A stretch of DNA of 12,985 nt from Clostridiaceae bacterium UBA6085 (lineage in GTDB: Bacteria; Bacillota; Clostridia; Clostridiales; Clostridiaceae), in the NCBI GenBank assembly GCA_002428605.1, contig DIXH01000079.1, positions 1-12,985 of the forward strand, read 5' to 3'. The translations under genes and the position numbers were made by a program. Every line of letters starts with the position of its first letter. Within the stretch, counting starts at the first letter, position 1. Below, one piece after another: positions 1 to 6,779 of the stretch. A model generated the notes under the pieces. That model was not told the origin of the DNA. It did no database searches and saw only the letters and a list, made by a program, of their open reading frames with translations.

Positions 1-395
1 AGCCCGAATCCCAGACAGGACTTAAGGAAAGATATTTTGAGCTTCAGAGCATGGGGATAAGCGGTACGATAAACGGAAAGACCTTCGACATGGACAGGAT
101 CGACGAAGAGGTAAAGCTGAACGAACCGGAGGTCTGGATAATCAGCAATCCACCTGGCATGATGCAGTCCGGCGGTCATCCCTTCCATGTCCATGGTGTC
201 CAGTTCAGGATACTTGAAAGAGATGGCAGGGAAGTCGGACCTGATGAAAGAGGCTACAAGGACACAGTCTTCGTGAACACAGGGGAAGAGGTCAGGATAC
301 TCATAAGGTTCACAAGGACCGGAGTGTTCATGTACCATTGCCACATCCTGGAGCATGAGGATAACGGCATGATGGGCCAGATACTTGTGGAATAA
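1..395 (+). CDS. Multicopper oxidase, C-terminal part (gene runs in from the left edge)
   Basis: The reading frame is open from the first bases of the window (codons from position 3) to the TAA at 393-395, so this is the last ~130 residues of a longer protein. It carries the two copper signatures of the C-terminal cupredoxin domain: HPFHVHG, and HCHILEHEDNGMM, which fits HCHxxxHxxxxM. Together these supply ligands of the type 1 and trinuclear copper sites, with Met as the likely axial ligand. The pattern (HPFHVHGVQF, KDTVFV, FMYHCHILEHED) resembles CotA, bilirubin oxidase and CueO-like enzymes, which oxidise phenols or metal ions with O2. The substrate cannot be told from this part. The Met at 51 lies inside the domain and is not the true start. 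It lies upstream of an arsenic operon in the same direction, separated by a probable terminator and a promoter, so it is probably a separate transcript. Confidence 0.9.
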   Translation, partial: PESQTGLKERYFELQSMGISGTINGKTFDMDRIDEEVKLNEPEVWIISNPPGMMQSGGHPFHVHGVQFRILERDGREVGPDERGYKDTVFVNTGEEVRILIRFTRTGVFMYHCHILEHEDNGMMGQILVE

Positions 396-419
396 AATGA
401 AGATCAAATTTTAAGGATC

Positions 420-455
420 AGGGGCTTTGCTTTGCAGCAGGGCTCTTCTTTATGC
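420..455 (+). terminator. Probable terminator after the multicopper oxidase
   Basis: An 11-bp stem pairs 420-430 with 437-447 around a 6-nt loop and is followed by a T-rich run (TTCTTCTTTAT). Four of the pairs are G-T wobbles in the DNA (G-U in RNA), so it is weaker than the other terminators here. Its placement, 25 nt after the stop codon and just before the arsR promoter, fits. Confidence 0.5.
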
Positions 456-462
456 CGAAAAA

Positions 463-520
463 CATATTGACTGATTTCGATATGAGAAGTAGAATAGACA
501 TATCGAAGAAATTAGATATG
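463..520 (+). promoter_or_regulatory. arsR promoter with two tandem palindromic operators
   Basis: A SigA-type promoter is clear: TTGACT at 467-472, a 17-bp spacer, and TAGAAT at 490-495. Two imperfect palindromes of one design overlap it. The first is CATATTGA-N6-TCGATATG (463-484), covering the -35 and most of the spacer. The second is CATATCGA-N6-TAGATATG (499-520), lying between the -10 and the ribosome binding site. The start-to-start distance is 36 bp. The size and symmetry suit a winged-helix dimer of the ArsR/SmtB family, and the next gene encodes such a protein, so autorepression relieved by As(III) is inferred. Confidence 0.75.
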
Positions 521-530
521 AGGTGAAATA

Positions 531-848
531 ATGGAGGAGAAGCTAAAGGACGTAGCCAGGGTTTTCAAGGCACTGTGCGACGAGAACAGGCTTATGATAA
601 TAGAGAAACTCAAGACTGGAGAGGAGTGCGCATGCAACCTGCTTGAGGAGATACCGGTCGGGCAGTCGACACTGTCTCACCATATGAAGATACTTGTGGA
701 TTCAGGCCTTGTTGAGGCTAGGAAGGACAAGAAGTGGACCTATTATGCGCTGAATGCCGAAGGCTTCGCGAACGCTGCTGCAATCCTTGACGGAATTGCT
801 GAAGGCATACCTGAGCTTACTGAAACTGTTAGCTGCAGCTGTAATTAA
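531..848 (+). CDS. arsR: ArsR/SmtB-family metalloregulator
   Basis: This 105-residue winged-helix protein is of typical ArsR length. Residues 10-27 form the N-terminal helices, and GQSTLSHHMKIL (44-55) is the recognition helix region. The sequence GEECACNLL (30-38) carries Cys33 and Cys35 in the same place as the ELCVC arsenic site of classical ArsR proteins. Cys16 and a C-terminal Cys102-Ser-Cys104 pair could add thiolate ligands. Members of this family bind operator DNA as dimers and leave it when As(III) or Sb(III) binds. The SD AGGTG (521-525) lies 5 nt before the ATG and directly abuts the second operator, so repressor binding could also shape the leader. It is the first gene of arsR-DUF2703-acr3. 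The arsenic specificity is inferred from the Cys pair and the neighbours. Confidence 0.9.
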   Translation: MEEKLKDVARVFKALCDENRLMIIEKLKTGEECACNLLEEIPVGQSTLSHHMKILVDSGLVEARKDKKWTYYALNAEGFANAAAILDGIAEGIPELTETVSCSCN

Positions 849-872
849 CATATTTGAACGGAGGAGCATAAA

Positions 873-1358
873 ATGGAAATTCTGGTTGAATATCTTTATC
901 TGGACAATGAGACCTGCAACAGGTGCATGGGGACCGAGACGAATGTAGAGGATGCAGTGGATGAGGCGAAGCGGATCCTTGAGGGGTCGGGCCATGTCAT
1001 ACATTTAAGCAGGCTGCACATGTCGGACAGGAAAACTGCAGAGGCCTTCAGGTTCATATCATCGCCTACAATAAGGGTCAATGGAACGGATATTGCAGGA
1101 AACCTGGAGGAGTCATGCTGCACGGATTGCGGAGATATCTGCGGCACCAGCACTGACTGCAGGGTCTGGAGATATGGCGGGGAGGTCTTCACTGAGGCTC
1201 CAAAGGAGCTGATTGTCGAAGCGATACTTGATGCCTCGAAAGGGAAGATGAAGCTTTCCTCCTTCGGTCAGCCGAAGTATGAGATGCCGGAGAACCTTGT
1301 GGATTTCTATGACGCTCTTGAGATTAGGAGAAGTAATGTGACGGGGAAGGTGGAGTAA
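873..1358 (+). CDS. DUF2703-like Cys-rich thioredoxin-fold protein of the arsenic operon
   Basis: A protein of 161 residues with a strong SD (GGAGGAG, 860-866). The N-terminal beta strand (EILVEYLYLD) leads to a CNRC motif (Cys15, Cys18), and SSPTIRVNG (63-71) carries a proline where thioredoxin folds keep their cis-proline. A second cluster, Cys82, Cys83, Cys86, Cys90 and Cys96, follows at once. From memory this matches the DUF2703 family, often found with arsenic genes in anaerobes. No biochemical role is established that I can name. The Cys content and position suggest thiol redox chemistry or As(III) binding and hand-over to the efflux pump, which is inference. The gene starts 24 nt after arsR and ends 1 nt before acr3, so the three are co-transcribed. 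No arsC-type arsenate reductase is visible in the window. Confidence 0.75.
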   Translation: MEILVEYLYLDNETCNRCMGTETNVEDAVDEAKRILEGSGHVIHLSRLHMSDRKTAEAFRFISSPTIRVNGTDIAGNLEESCCTDCGDICGTSTDCRVWRYGGEVFTEAPKELIVEAILDASKGKMKLSSFGQPKYEMPENLVDFYDALEIRRSNVTGKVE

Positions 1359-1359
1359 G

Positions 1360-2427
1360 ATGTCAAAAGGTGAGAAGCTTAATATGGGTGCATTCCAGAA
1401 ATATCTGTCGGTATGGGTGGCCCTTTGCATGGCAGCTGGGGTTATGATAGGAAGATTTTTGCCGGCGGTACCTGAGTTCCTCGGACAGTTCGAATATGCA
1501 AATGTATCAGTTCCTGTGGCGATACTTATCTGGGTAATGATATACCCGATGATGATGAAGGTCGACTTCAAGAGCATAAAGAACGTAGGAAGGAATCCAA
1601 AGGGATTGTACGTGACATGGGTTGTAAACTGGCTCATAAAGCCTTTTACAATGTATGCCATAGCGTACCTGTTCTTCTTCGTGATATTCAAGTCTTACAT
1701 ACCGGGTGACCTTGCGACAGATTACCTCGCAGGGGCAATACTTCTCGGGGCTGCACCCTGCACAGCAATGGTGTTCGTCTGGAGCCAGCTGACCAAAGGG
1801 AATCCGGCATATACCGTGGTCCAGGTCGCTACCAACGACCTTATCATACTTCTTCTGTTCGTACCTATAGTGAAGTTCCTTCTGGGAGTCAGCAACATCA
1901 CAGTACCATGGGAGACACTGTTCATATCGGTTATACTCTTCGTTGTCATTCCGCTTGCCGGAGGTATGCTTACAAGGATACATGTGGTCAGGAAATACGG
2001 GCAGGAGTACTTCGATGACGTGTTCGTGAAGAAGTTCGACCATGCGACCACTGCAGGACTTCTCCTTACACTTATACTCCTGTTCTCGTTCCAGGGTGAG
2101 GTAATACTCCAGAACCCGACACACATAGCACTTATAGCAGTACCTCTTGTGATCCAGACCTTCCTCATATTCTTCATAGCGTACCTGGCAGCCAAAAAGC
2201 TTAAACTTCCACATGATGTCGCGGCACCTGCCGGAATGATAGGCGCTTCGAATTTCTTCGAGCTCGCCGTGGCTGTGGCAATCGCCCTGTTCGGTACCGA
2301 GTCGCCTGCAGCACTTGCTACAGTCGTAGGAGTTCTGACAGAGGTGCCGGTAATGCTTATGCTTGTCAAGATAGCGAATAATACGAAGCACTGGTTCCCT
2401 GCACGAGCAAGGACTGAGACAGTATAA
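1360..2427 (+). CDS. acr3: ACR3-family arsenite efflux permease
   Basis: This hydrophobic protein of 355 residues has about ten membrane segments, the usual length for bacterial ACR3. The signature GAAPCTAMVFVWSQ holds Cys134, equivalent to the TM4 cysteine essential for arsenite transport in characterised ACR3 proteins. TNDLI and TEVPVML (Glu328) match the other conserved membrane motifs. It exports arsenite using the proton motive force and is unrelated to ArsB. The ATG comes 1 nt after the preceding stop, and the SD-like GGTGGAG lies inside the end of that gene, which suggests translational coupling. A strong terminator follows 17 nt after the TAA. The long open frame on the opposite strand (1507-2391) is a shadow. 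Confidence 0.95.
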   Translation: MSKGEKLNMGAFQKYLSVWVALCMAAGVMIGRFLPAVPEFLGQFEYANVSVPVAILIWVMIYPMMMKVDFKSIKNVGRNPKGLYVTWVVNWLIKPFTMYAIAYLFFFVIFKSYIPGDLATDYLAGAILLGAAPCTAMVFVWSQLTKGNPAYTVVQVATNDLIILLLFVPIVKFLLGVSNITVPWETLFISVILFVVIPLAGGMLTRIHVVRKYGQEYFDDVFVKKFDHATTAGLLLTLILLFSFQGEVILQNPTHIALIAVPLVIQTFLIFFIAYLAAKKLKLPHDVAAPAGMIGASNFFELAVAVAIALFGTESPAALATVVGVLTEVPVMLMLVKIANNTKHWFPARARTETV

Positions 2428-2443
2428 TGATCATGATCGCTTC

Positions 2444-2473
2444 AGAACCCCCGTCCGGGGGTTCTTTTATTTC
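2444..2473 (+). terminator. Rho-independent terminator of the arsenic operon
   Basis: A perfect 9-bp stem pairs AGAACCCCC (2444-2452) with GGGGGTTCT (2457-2465) around the loop GTCC, followed by TTTTATTT. It marks the end of the arsR operon. Confidence 0.95.
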
Positions 2474-2549
2474 AGCGTCATGATTTCCGGTTATCAGACT
2501 ATGCCGGTGCATCAGCGGAAAGCCTCAAGAACTTAAGCGTATCGTAATG

Positions 2550-2602
2550 TTGGTGGTCTAAAATGTTTGCTGGGGGTATACTTATACTATGGTAAGGGTG
2601 GG
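2550..2602 (+). promoter_or_regulatory. Weak candidate promoter and ribosome binding site before the VTT gene
   Basis: The 2466-2610 gap has no gene. TATACT occurs at 2577-2582 and again at 2583-2588, inside the small palindrome GTATA-CT-TATAC (2576-2587). No convincing -35 lies 16-18 bp upstream. A transcription start is expected somewhere here because a strong terminator precedes it. The SD AAGGGTGGG lies at 2594-2602. Confidence 0.25.
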
Positions 2603-2610
2603 ATTTGGAC

Positions 2611-3522
2611 ATGACGAATGAAGAAGCTAAGGATAGGAAGGGGATCTATACTTCAATAAAGGAAGCCCCGGAGGGAAGGAAGCTCAGGATGGCTTTGTTC
2701 TTCTCTGCTTTCAGCATCCTTATGATATATCTGATTGGTTTTCCGATGGCATGGTACTGGAAGGCAGGCTTCACCGGGATAATAATGATCGTTCTTGCGA
2801 TCTTCCTTGTATCAAGGCATTCCGGCAGGAGGAGCCATGAACTGGCAGCACTGGCTGCACTGGCATACATGTCACTTGTGCTTTTGCTCTCTGTTCTGGC
2901 ATTCCTTGTCTCAAGGTTTGCTGTATTCGCATCGGAAGCTGACCTTGAGGCCTATTTCAGACAGAATCCGCAAGTGGGGCTCTGGACCTATTTCCTGGTC
3001 AACGTGATCCAGCCTCTGTTCATGCCAACTCCGGAGGCTGTGACAACAATGGCGGGGAGCACGATTTTCGGTCCATGGCCAGCTTTTTTGATCGGGTATA
3101 CAGGAACGATGACAGGAATAACGCTAATGACCTTCATTGCATCATATTTCAAGGATGCCCTGATCGACAGGGTTGTAAGCATGAAGCATGTGGAAAGGTT
3201 CAGGAAAGCGGCTGGAAGGCATCATGCCTCAATTGTGCTGGCACTCTTCATACTCCCTGTAATGCCCGATGAAGCGGTGATACTGGGTGCTGTGCTTGCT
3301 GGGTATGGAAAGGCTGCCATCATAGGTTCTGCATGTATCGCAAAGATTGTTACCCAGGGCATATACAGCTTCACTCCTGTTTTCGGGGTGCTTGGAGCCG
3401 ATATCGCGTCGGAGTTCGCAATAGTCCAGTGGATACTGGTGTTGTTGTACCTTCTTGCGAGGTCTGTAATTGGAGCCGTGAAAAGGCAGAGGGCAAGAAA
3501 TTCAGTAAAGGGTGATTCATAG
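2611..3522 (+). CDS. VTT-domain (DedA/TVP38-like) membrane protein with N-terminal membrane extension
   Basis: I chose the ATG at 2611, 8 nt after AAGGGTGGG. A TTG two codons upstream (2605) is possible but too close to the SD. The product has 303 residues. After a charged N-terminus come hydrophobic segments near residues 27-45, 50-67 and 80-105. A VTT/SNARE-associated domain spans about 125-250, with QPLFMPTPEA (134-143), the glycine-rich IGYTGTMTG membrane segment, and LFILPVMPDEAVILGAVLAG (212-231). The positions of the re-entrant proline loops and acidic residues (Glu142, Asp220, Glu221) fit the DedA/TVP38 superfamily, some of whose members flip undecaprenyl phosphate or phospholipids. 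The substrate here is unknown. The extra N-terminal membrane part is longer than in typical DedA proteins. Its stop codon TAG shares one base with the GTG of the next gene. Confidence 0.75.
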   Translation: MTNEEAKDRKGIYTSIKEAPEGRKLRMALFFSAFSILMIYLIGFPMAWYWKAGFTGIIMIVLAIFLVSRHSGRRSHELAALAALAYMSLVLLLSVLAFLVSRFAVFASEADLEAYFRQNPQVGLWTYFLVNVIQPLFMPTPEAVTTMAGSTIFGPWPAFLIGYTGTMTGITLMTFIASYFKDALIDRVVSMKHVERFRKAAGRHHASIVLALFILPVMPDEAVILGAVLAGYGKAAIIGSACIAKIVTQGIYSFTPVFGVLGADIASEFAIVQWILVLLYLLARSVIGAVKRQRARNSVKGDS

Positions 3523-4967
3523 TGAGGATAGAGGAATTGTCAGCAAGGACATCAAGGGATGATGGAACATATTCCGGAACAGAAGAGACTCTTCTGTATC
3601 GAGGCGGGTTCATAAGAAGCTCCGTTAACGGATGCATATATACGACGATTGGTACAATGCTTCTTGAAAGGGTGAAGGACATTCTTGCAGGGTCGATGGA
3701 AGTGCATGGAGCGAAGAGGATCTCACTTCCCGGCTGCTTTGGGATCAGCGGGATGAGGGAGTCGATGACAGGCTATCTGAACACCAATGTCCGCTCATAC
3801 AGGGATCTGCCATCAGGGGTCTTCAGCATTTCAGATGTCCTTTTCGGCCACAGGGTGACAGATTCCATGTGGTCATCCCCTTCGTATCCGGTTCTTGCAT
3901 TCGCGTATGCGGGTGCAGCCGAAAGCACTGTTCTTGATGCCGTGGATGATTGTCTGGGCAGGCTGGGCTTGAATGGAATGAGGCACGAGGGGATCATAGT
4001 ATACGAAAGTGAAGGGCGGGGAACAGAGCTCGTGTGCATAGAAAGCCCCAAAGTCCCTGTACCATACTCAGAAAGTGCCGGCAGGGCTGAGCCTGTTGAG
4101 ACCCCTGATGTCAGGACCATCGCGGAGCTTCGGGACTTCTTCTCCTGCAGCGGGAAGGATATCCTGAAGACAGTGCTTCTCTCATATGGTGACATGCACG
4201 TGGCTGTGGTAGTCCCGGGGGACAATGAGGTCGATATTGAAAAGGTCAGCACATACCTGGATATTACGGATTCATCCCTGAAGCCTATGACAGAGGCTGA
4301 CATAAGGCGTTTGACCTCATCTGATGCGGGGTTTTCAGGTCCTGTGGGTCTCAAGGATGTGAGGATACTTGTCCACCAGGGTGTGATCAGAGGAAAAGGG
4401 TATATAGCAGGTGCCAACAAAACAGGCTATCATCTCCAGAACGTAGTTCCCGGTCGTGACTTTACCGGAGAGCAGGGTGATTTCTCAAGGTCCGGCAAAT
4501 ACGTTAAGGGCCATGTCACAGGTAATGTAAGGACGTTGAGGGAAAGCATGAGGACATCAGGCGAGGATGGAAGACCAAATTATTCACCTGTCCGCTTCGG
4601 ATACCTGAACCTTCACCGGCTTATTCTGTCGGCTGCCAGCATGTTTTCTGATGACAAGGGCGTGAACCTGCCAGCGAGCCTTGCTCCATTCGGGGTTGCT
4701 GTGATTCCGTCAGATGCCCGGAATGAGGTGCTTGCAAAGAGATCCATGGACCTCCATGACAAGCTGGAGGAAAGGAACTTCAGGGTTCTTCTTGACCTTC
4801 GGAACCAGAGGCTCGGGTCAAAGCTTTTCGACTGCGACCTGATGTCCGTCAGGCACCGGGTGATCGTAGGAGACAGGCTGGAGGAAGGGATTTTTGAATA
4901 TAAGTCGAGAAACGGCGAAATAACAAAGGTCAACTTTGATGAATTGGTGGAAATCCTTCAGGGATAG
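3522..4967 (+). CDS. Prolyl-tRNA synthetase paralogue with lost catalytic motifs but intact editing and anticodon-binding domains
   Basis: The GTG start overlaps the previous stop by one base and has AAAGGGTG (3507-3514) 7 nt before it. The product has 481 residues, against ~570 for bacterial ProRS. Residues 21-70 (LLYRGGFIRSSVNGCIYTTIG...) match the ProRS N-terminus. The ~35 residues after motif 1 are missing, the THEE segment reads GMRES, VRSYRDLP (90-97) is kept, and motif 2 FRDE reads LFGH (107-110), so the ATP-binding Arg and Glu are gone. Residues ~196-315 form the INS editing domain: Lys216 aligns with the lysine essential for Ala-tRNA(Pro) deacylation in E. coli ProRS (K279), FSGPVG (271-276) with its GxxxP-type loop, GANKTGYH ends in His304, and GRD closes the domain. 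APFGVAVIP to the end (388-481) is the anticodon-binding domain. I infer it cannot charge tRNA but may edit misacylated tRNA(Pro). It could instead be a regulator or an early pseudogene, although the frame is intact. Confidence 0.85.
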   Translation: MRIEELSARTSRDDGTYSGTEETLLYRGGFIRSSVNGCIYTTIGTMLLERVKDILAGSMEVHGAKRISLPGCFGISGMRESMTGYLNTNVRSYRDLPSGVFSISDVLFGHRVTDSMWSSPSYPVLAFAYAGAAESTVLDAVDDCLGRLGLNGMRHEGIIVYESEGRGTELVCIESPKVPVPYSESAGRAEPVETPDVRTIAELRDFFSCSGKDILKTVLLSYGDMHVAVVVPGDNEVDIEKVSTYLDITDSSLKPMTEADIRRLTSSDAGFSGPVGLKDVRILVHQGVIRGKGYIAGANKTGYHLQNVVPGRDFTGEQGDFSRSGKYVKGHVTGNVRTLRESMRTSGEDGRPNYSPVRFGYLNLHRLILSAASMFSDDKGVNLPASLAPFGVAVIPSDARNEVLAKRSMDLHDKLEERNFRVLLDLRNQRLGSKLFDCDLMSVRHRVIVGDRLEEGIFEYKSRNGEITKVNFDELVEILQG

Positions 4968-5009
4968 ATGATAAAATGATATTTGAGTAAAACGCGAGGA
5001 GTGATTGCG

Positions 5010-6398
5010 GTGAAGGTATACAACACCCTTACCAGGAAGAAAGAGGAATTCGTGCCGATTGAAGAGGGGAAGGTCAGGATGTATGTCTGCGGACCTACTG
5101 TCTACAACCTGTTCCACATAGGCAACGCAAGGACCTTCATCATATTCGATACTATAAGGAAATACCTTGAGTACAGGGGTTTCGAGGTCAAGTTCGTGCA
5201 GAACTTCACTGACATAGATGATAAGATGATAAGGAAGGCCAATGATACAGGCATTACCGTAAAGGAGCTCGGGGACAAATATATAACTGAGTACTACAGG
5301 GACGCGGATGCGCTCAAGATCAAGAGGGCTACCGTCAATCCCAGAGCGACGGGATACATCAGTGAAATGGTAACGTTCATATCAGAGCTGATCTCAAAGG
5401 GCTATGCCTATGAAACAGATGGCGATGTATATTTTTCCACAGTCAGGTTCAATGAATATGGAAAGCTCTCGGGACAGAACCTCGATGACCTGATGTCAGG
5501 CGCTAGGATCGAGATAGACGAGAGGAAGAAGGACCCTATGGATTTCGCGCTCTGGAAGGCTGCAAAACCTGGTGAGCCTTCATGGGAAAGCCCGTGGGGA
5601 CCGGGAAGGCCCGGATGGCACATAGAGTGCTCATGCATGGCGTACGACCTCCTTGGTGAGACCATAGACATACATGCAGGTGGAACAGACCTTGTCTTCC
5701 CTCATCATGAGAATGAGATAGCTCAGTCTGAATCAAGGACCGGAAAGACCTTTGCAAGATACTGGCTGCATGGCGCGTTCGTCAACGTTGACAACAGGAA
5801 GATGAGCAAGTCACTTAACAACTTCTTTACCGCAAGGGAGATACTTGAAAAATACGACAATGAGGTTGTAAGGCTGTTCATGCTGTCTGGCCATTACAGG
5901 ACCCAGATAAACTTCACTATGGAGCTTCTTGATTCTGCCAAGGCATCGCTTGAGAGGATGTACAATGCACTTACAAGGCTGAATGGCTTCCTTGCATCAG
6001 CTTCAGAGGGAACTGATCCGAAGACTGTTGAGATGATTGATGCATACAAGGCCAGGTATATTGAGAAGATGGACGACGACTTCAATACAGCGGATGCGAT
6101 ATCCGTGATATTCGAACTCATTAGGGAAATCAATACTGGCATCGACGAGACTTCAGGAAAAGGGACAATTGATTATGCAATGTCTGTCCTCCGGGAGCTT
6201 GGCAAGCCCATAGGGATCATGCAGAACGAAGTTGGTGGATCCCTCGAGAGAGAGGTCGAGGAGCTTATCGAGAAGAGGCAGCAGGCAAGGAAGGATAAGA
6301 ACTTCAAGCTTTCTGACAGCATAAGGGATGAGCTCTCAGCAAGAGGGATAGTACTTGAGGATACTCCGCAGGGAGTAAGATGGTCGATAAGGAAATAG
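5010..6398 (+). CDS. cysS: Cysteinyl-tRNA synthetase
   Basis: This class I synthetase charges tRNA(Cys). I place the start at the GTG at 5010, giving MKVYNTLTRKKEEF and 462 residues, because GAGGAG (4996-5001) lies 8 nt upstream and CysRS proteins begin this way. The TTG at 4983 would add nine residues that include the ribosome binding site. Visible motifs are CGPTVYN (Cys27, the first zinc ligand), the HIGH-type HIGN (36-39), WHIECSCMA and HAGGTDLVFPHHENEIAQSE (further zinc ligands and adenylate site), KMSKS in NRKMSKSLNNF, and the helical DALR and C-terminal anticodon-binding regions. All functional residues look intact. It lies 42 nt after the ProRS-like gene with no terminator between, so the two are probably co-transcribed. 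No T-box leader is visible upstream. Confidence 0.97.
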   Translation: MKVYNTLTRKKEEFVPIEEGKVRMYVCGPTVYNLFHIGNARTFIIFDTIRKYLEYRGFEVKFVQNFTDIDDKMIRKANDTGITVKELGDKYITEYYRDADALKIKRATVNPRATGYISEMVTFISELISKGYAYETDGDVYFSTVRFNEYGKLSGQNLDDLMSGARIEIDERKKDPMDFALWKAAKPGEPSWESPWGPGRPGWHIECSCMAYDLLGETIDIHAGGTDLVFPHHENEIAQSESRTGKTFARYWLHGAFVNVDNRKMSKSLNNFFTAREILEKYDNEVVRLFMLSGHYRTQINFTMELLDSAKASLERMYNALTRLNGFLASASEGTDPKTVEMIDAYKARYIEKMDDDFNTADAISVIFELIREINTGIDETSGKGTIDYAMSVLRELGKPIGIMQNEVGGSLEREVEELIEKRQQARKDKNFKLSDSIRDELSARGIVLEDTPQGVRWSIRK

Positions 6399-6407
6399 CA
6401 ATTCGGG

Positions 6408-6437
6408 AACCGGAAGCTCCAGGGCTTCCGGTTTTTC
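6408..6437 (+). terminator. Rho-independent terminator after cysS
   Basis: A perfect 10-bp stem pairs AACCGGAAGC (6408-6417) with GCTTCCGGTT (6424-6433) around a 6-nt loop, followed by a T run to 6436. It closes the VTT-ProRS-like-cysS operon. Confidence 0.95.
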
Positions 6438-6779
6438 TGCCCTTTAGTTTGATTTCATTTAACAATGTTACGAAACAAATCGCGGAAAAGCAAGGTCACC
6501 TGCTTTGCCTTTGATATACAAGGTTATCGAACGAATTTACTGACATATGTTACAAATCTGTTACAGGTAGTCTTTTTTAGTGGCAACTGCACCGGACATG
6601 TACAAATAAAACACAATGTTCCACGTAAAGTTGTCAGAATAAATGAACGAATTTTAAATAAATAATAAATGAAAACGTTCGACATGTTCCTAAATCAGGC
6701 ATATTTCAGGAAAACGGTTAACAAAATGGGAGGTTTCTTCAGTTTTAAATGAGCAAATCTATTTTTTAAATGGAGTTTA
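6438..6779. other. Long AT-rich intergenic stretch without a supported gene
   Basis: About 340 bases of clearly higher AT content than the flanking genes. The longest open frame (6465-6665) has no ribosome binding site and no recognisable domain. Short repeated motifs stand out: TAACA-A-TGTTA (6460-6470), TGTTACA at 6548-6554 and 6559-6565 (11-bp period), and GAACGAATTT at 6529-6538 and 6645-6654. It may hold regulatory sites for the lipoprotein gene or a small RNA. I see no structure strong enough to call one. Confidence 0.4.

Noticed and set aside
1507..2391. 294-codon antisense frame opposite acr3
   Set aside because: Cys/Tyr/His-rich, complexity typical of a shadow of a membrane-protein gene. 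The ACR3 frame on the other strand is unmistakable.
2474..2610. T-box or other riboswitch controlling the synthetase operon
   Set aside because: No T-box core, specifier stem or antiterminator hairpin was seen in this gap.
3773..4420. 215-codon antisense frame opposite the ProRS-like gene
   Set aside because: Ser/Pro/Thr-rich shadow without a ribosome binding site. The sense frame shows domain homology.
3522..4967. Calling this gene an ordinary proS
   Set aside because: Motif 2, the THEE segment and the proline-pocket segments are missing or replaced, and the protein is about 90 residues short.
4983..5009. Upstream TTG start for cysS
   Set aside because: It would translate the GAGGAG ribosome binding site and add residues not found in CysRS. 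The GTG at 5010 fits better.
6465..6665. 66-codon open frame in the gap after cysS
   Set aside because: No ribosome binding site, AT-driven composition, no recognisable domain. Treated as chance.
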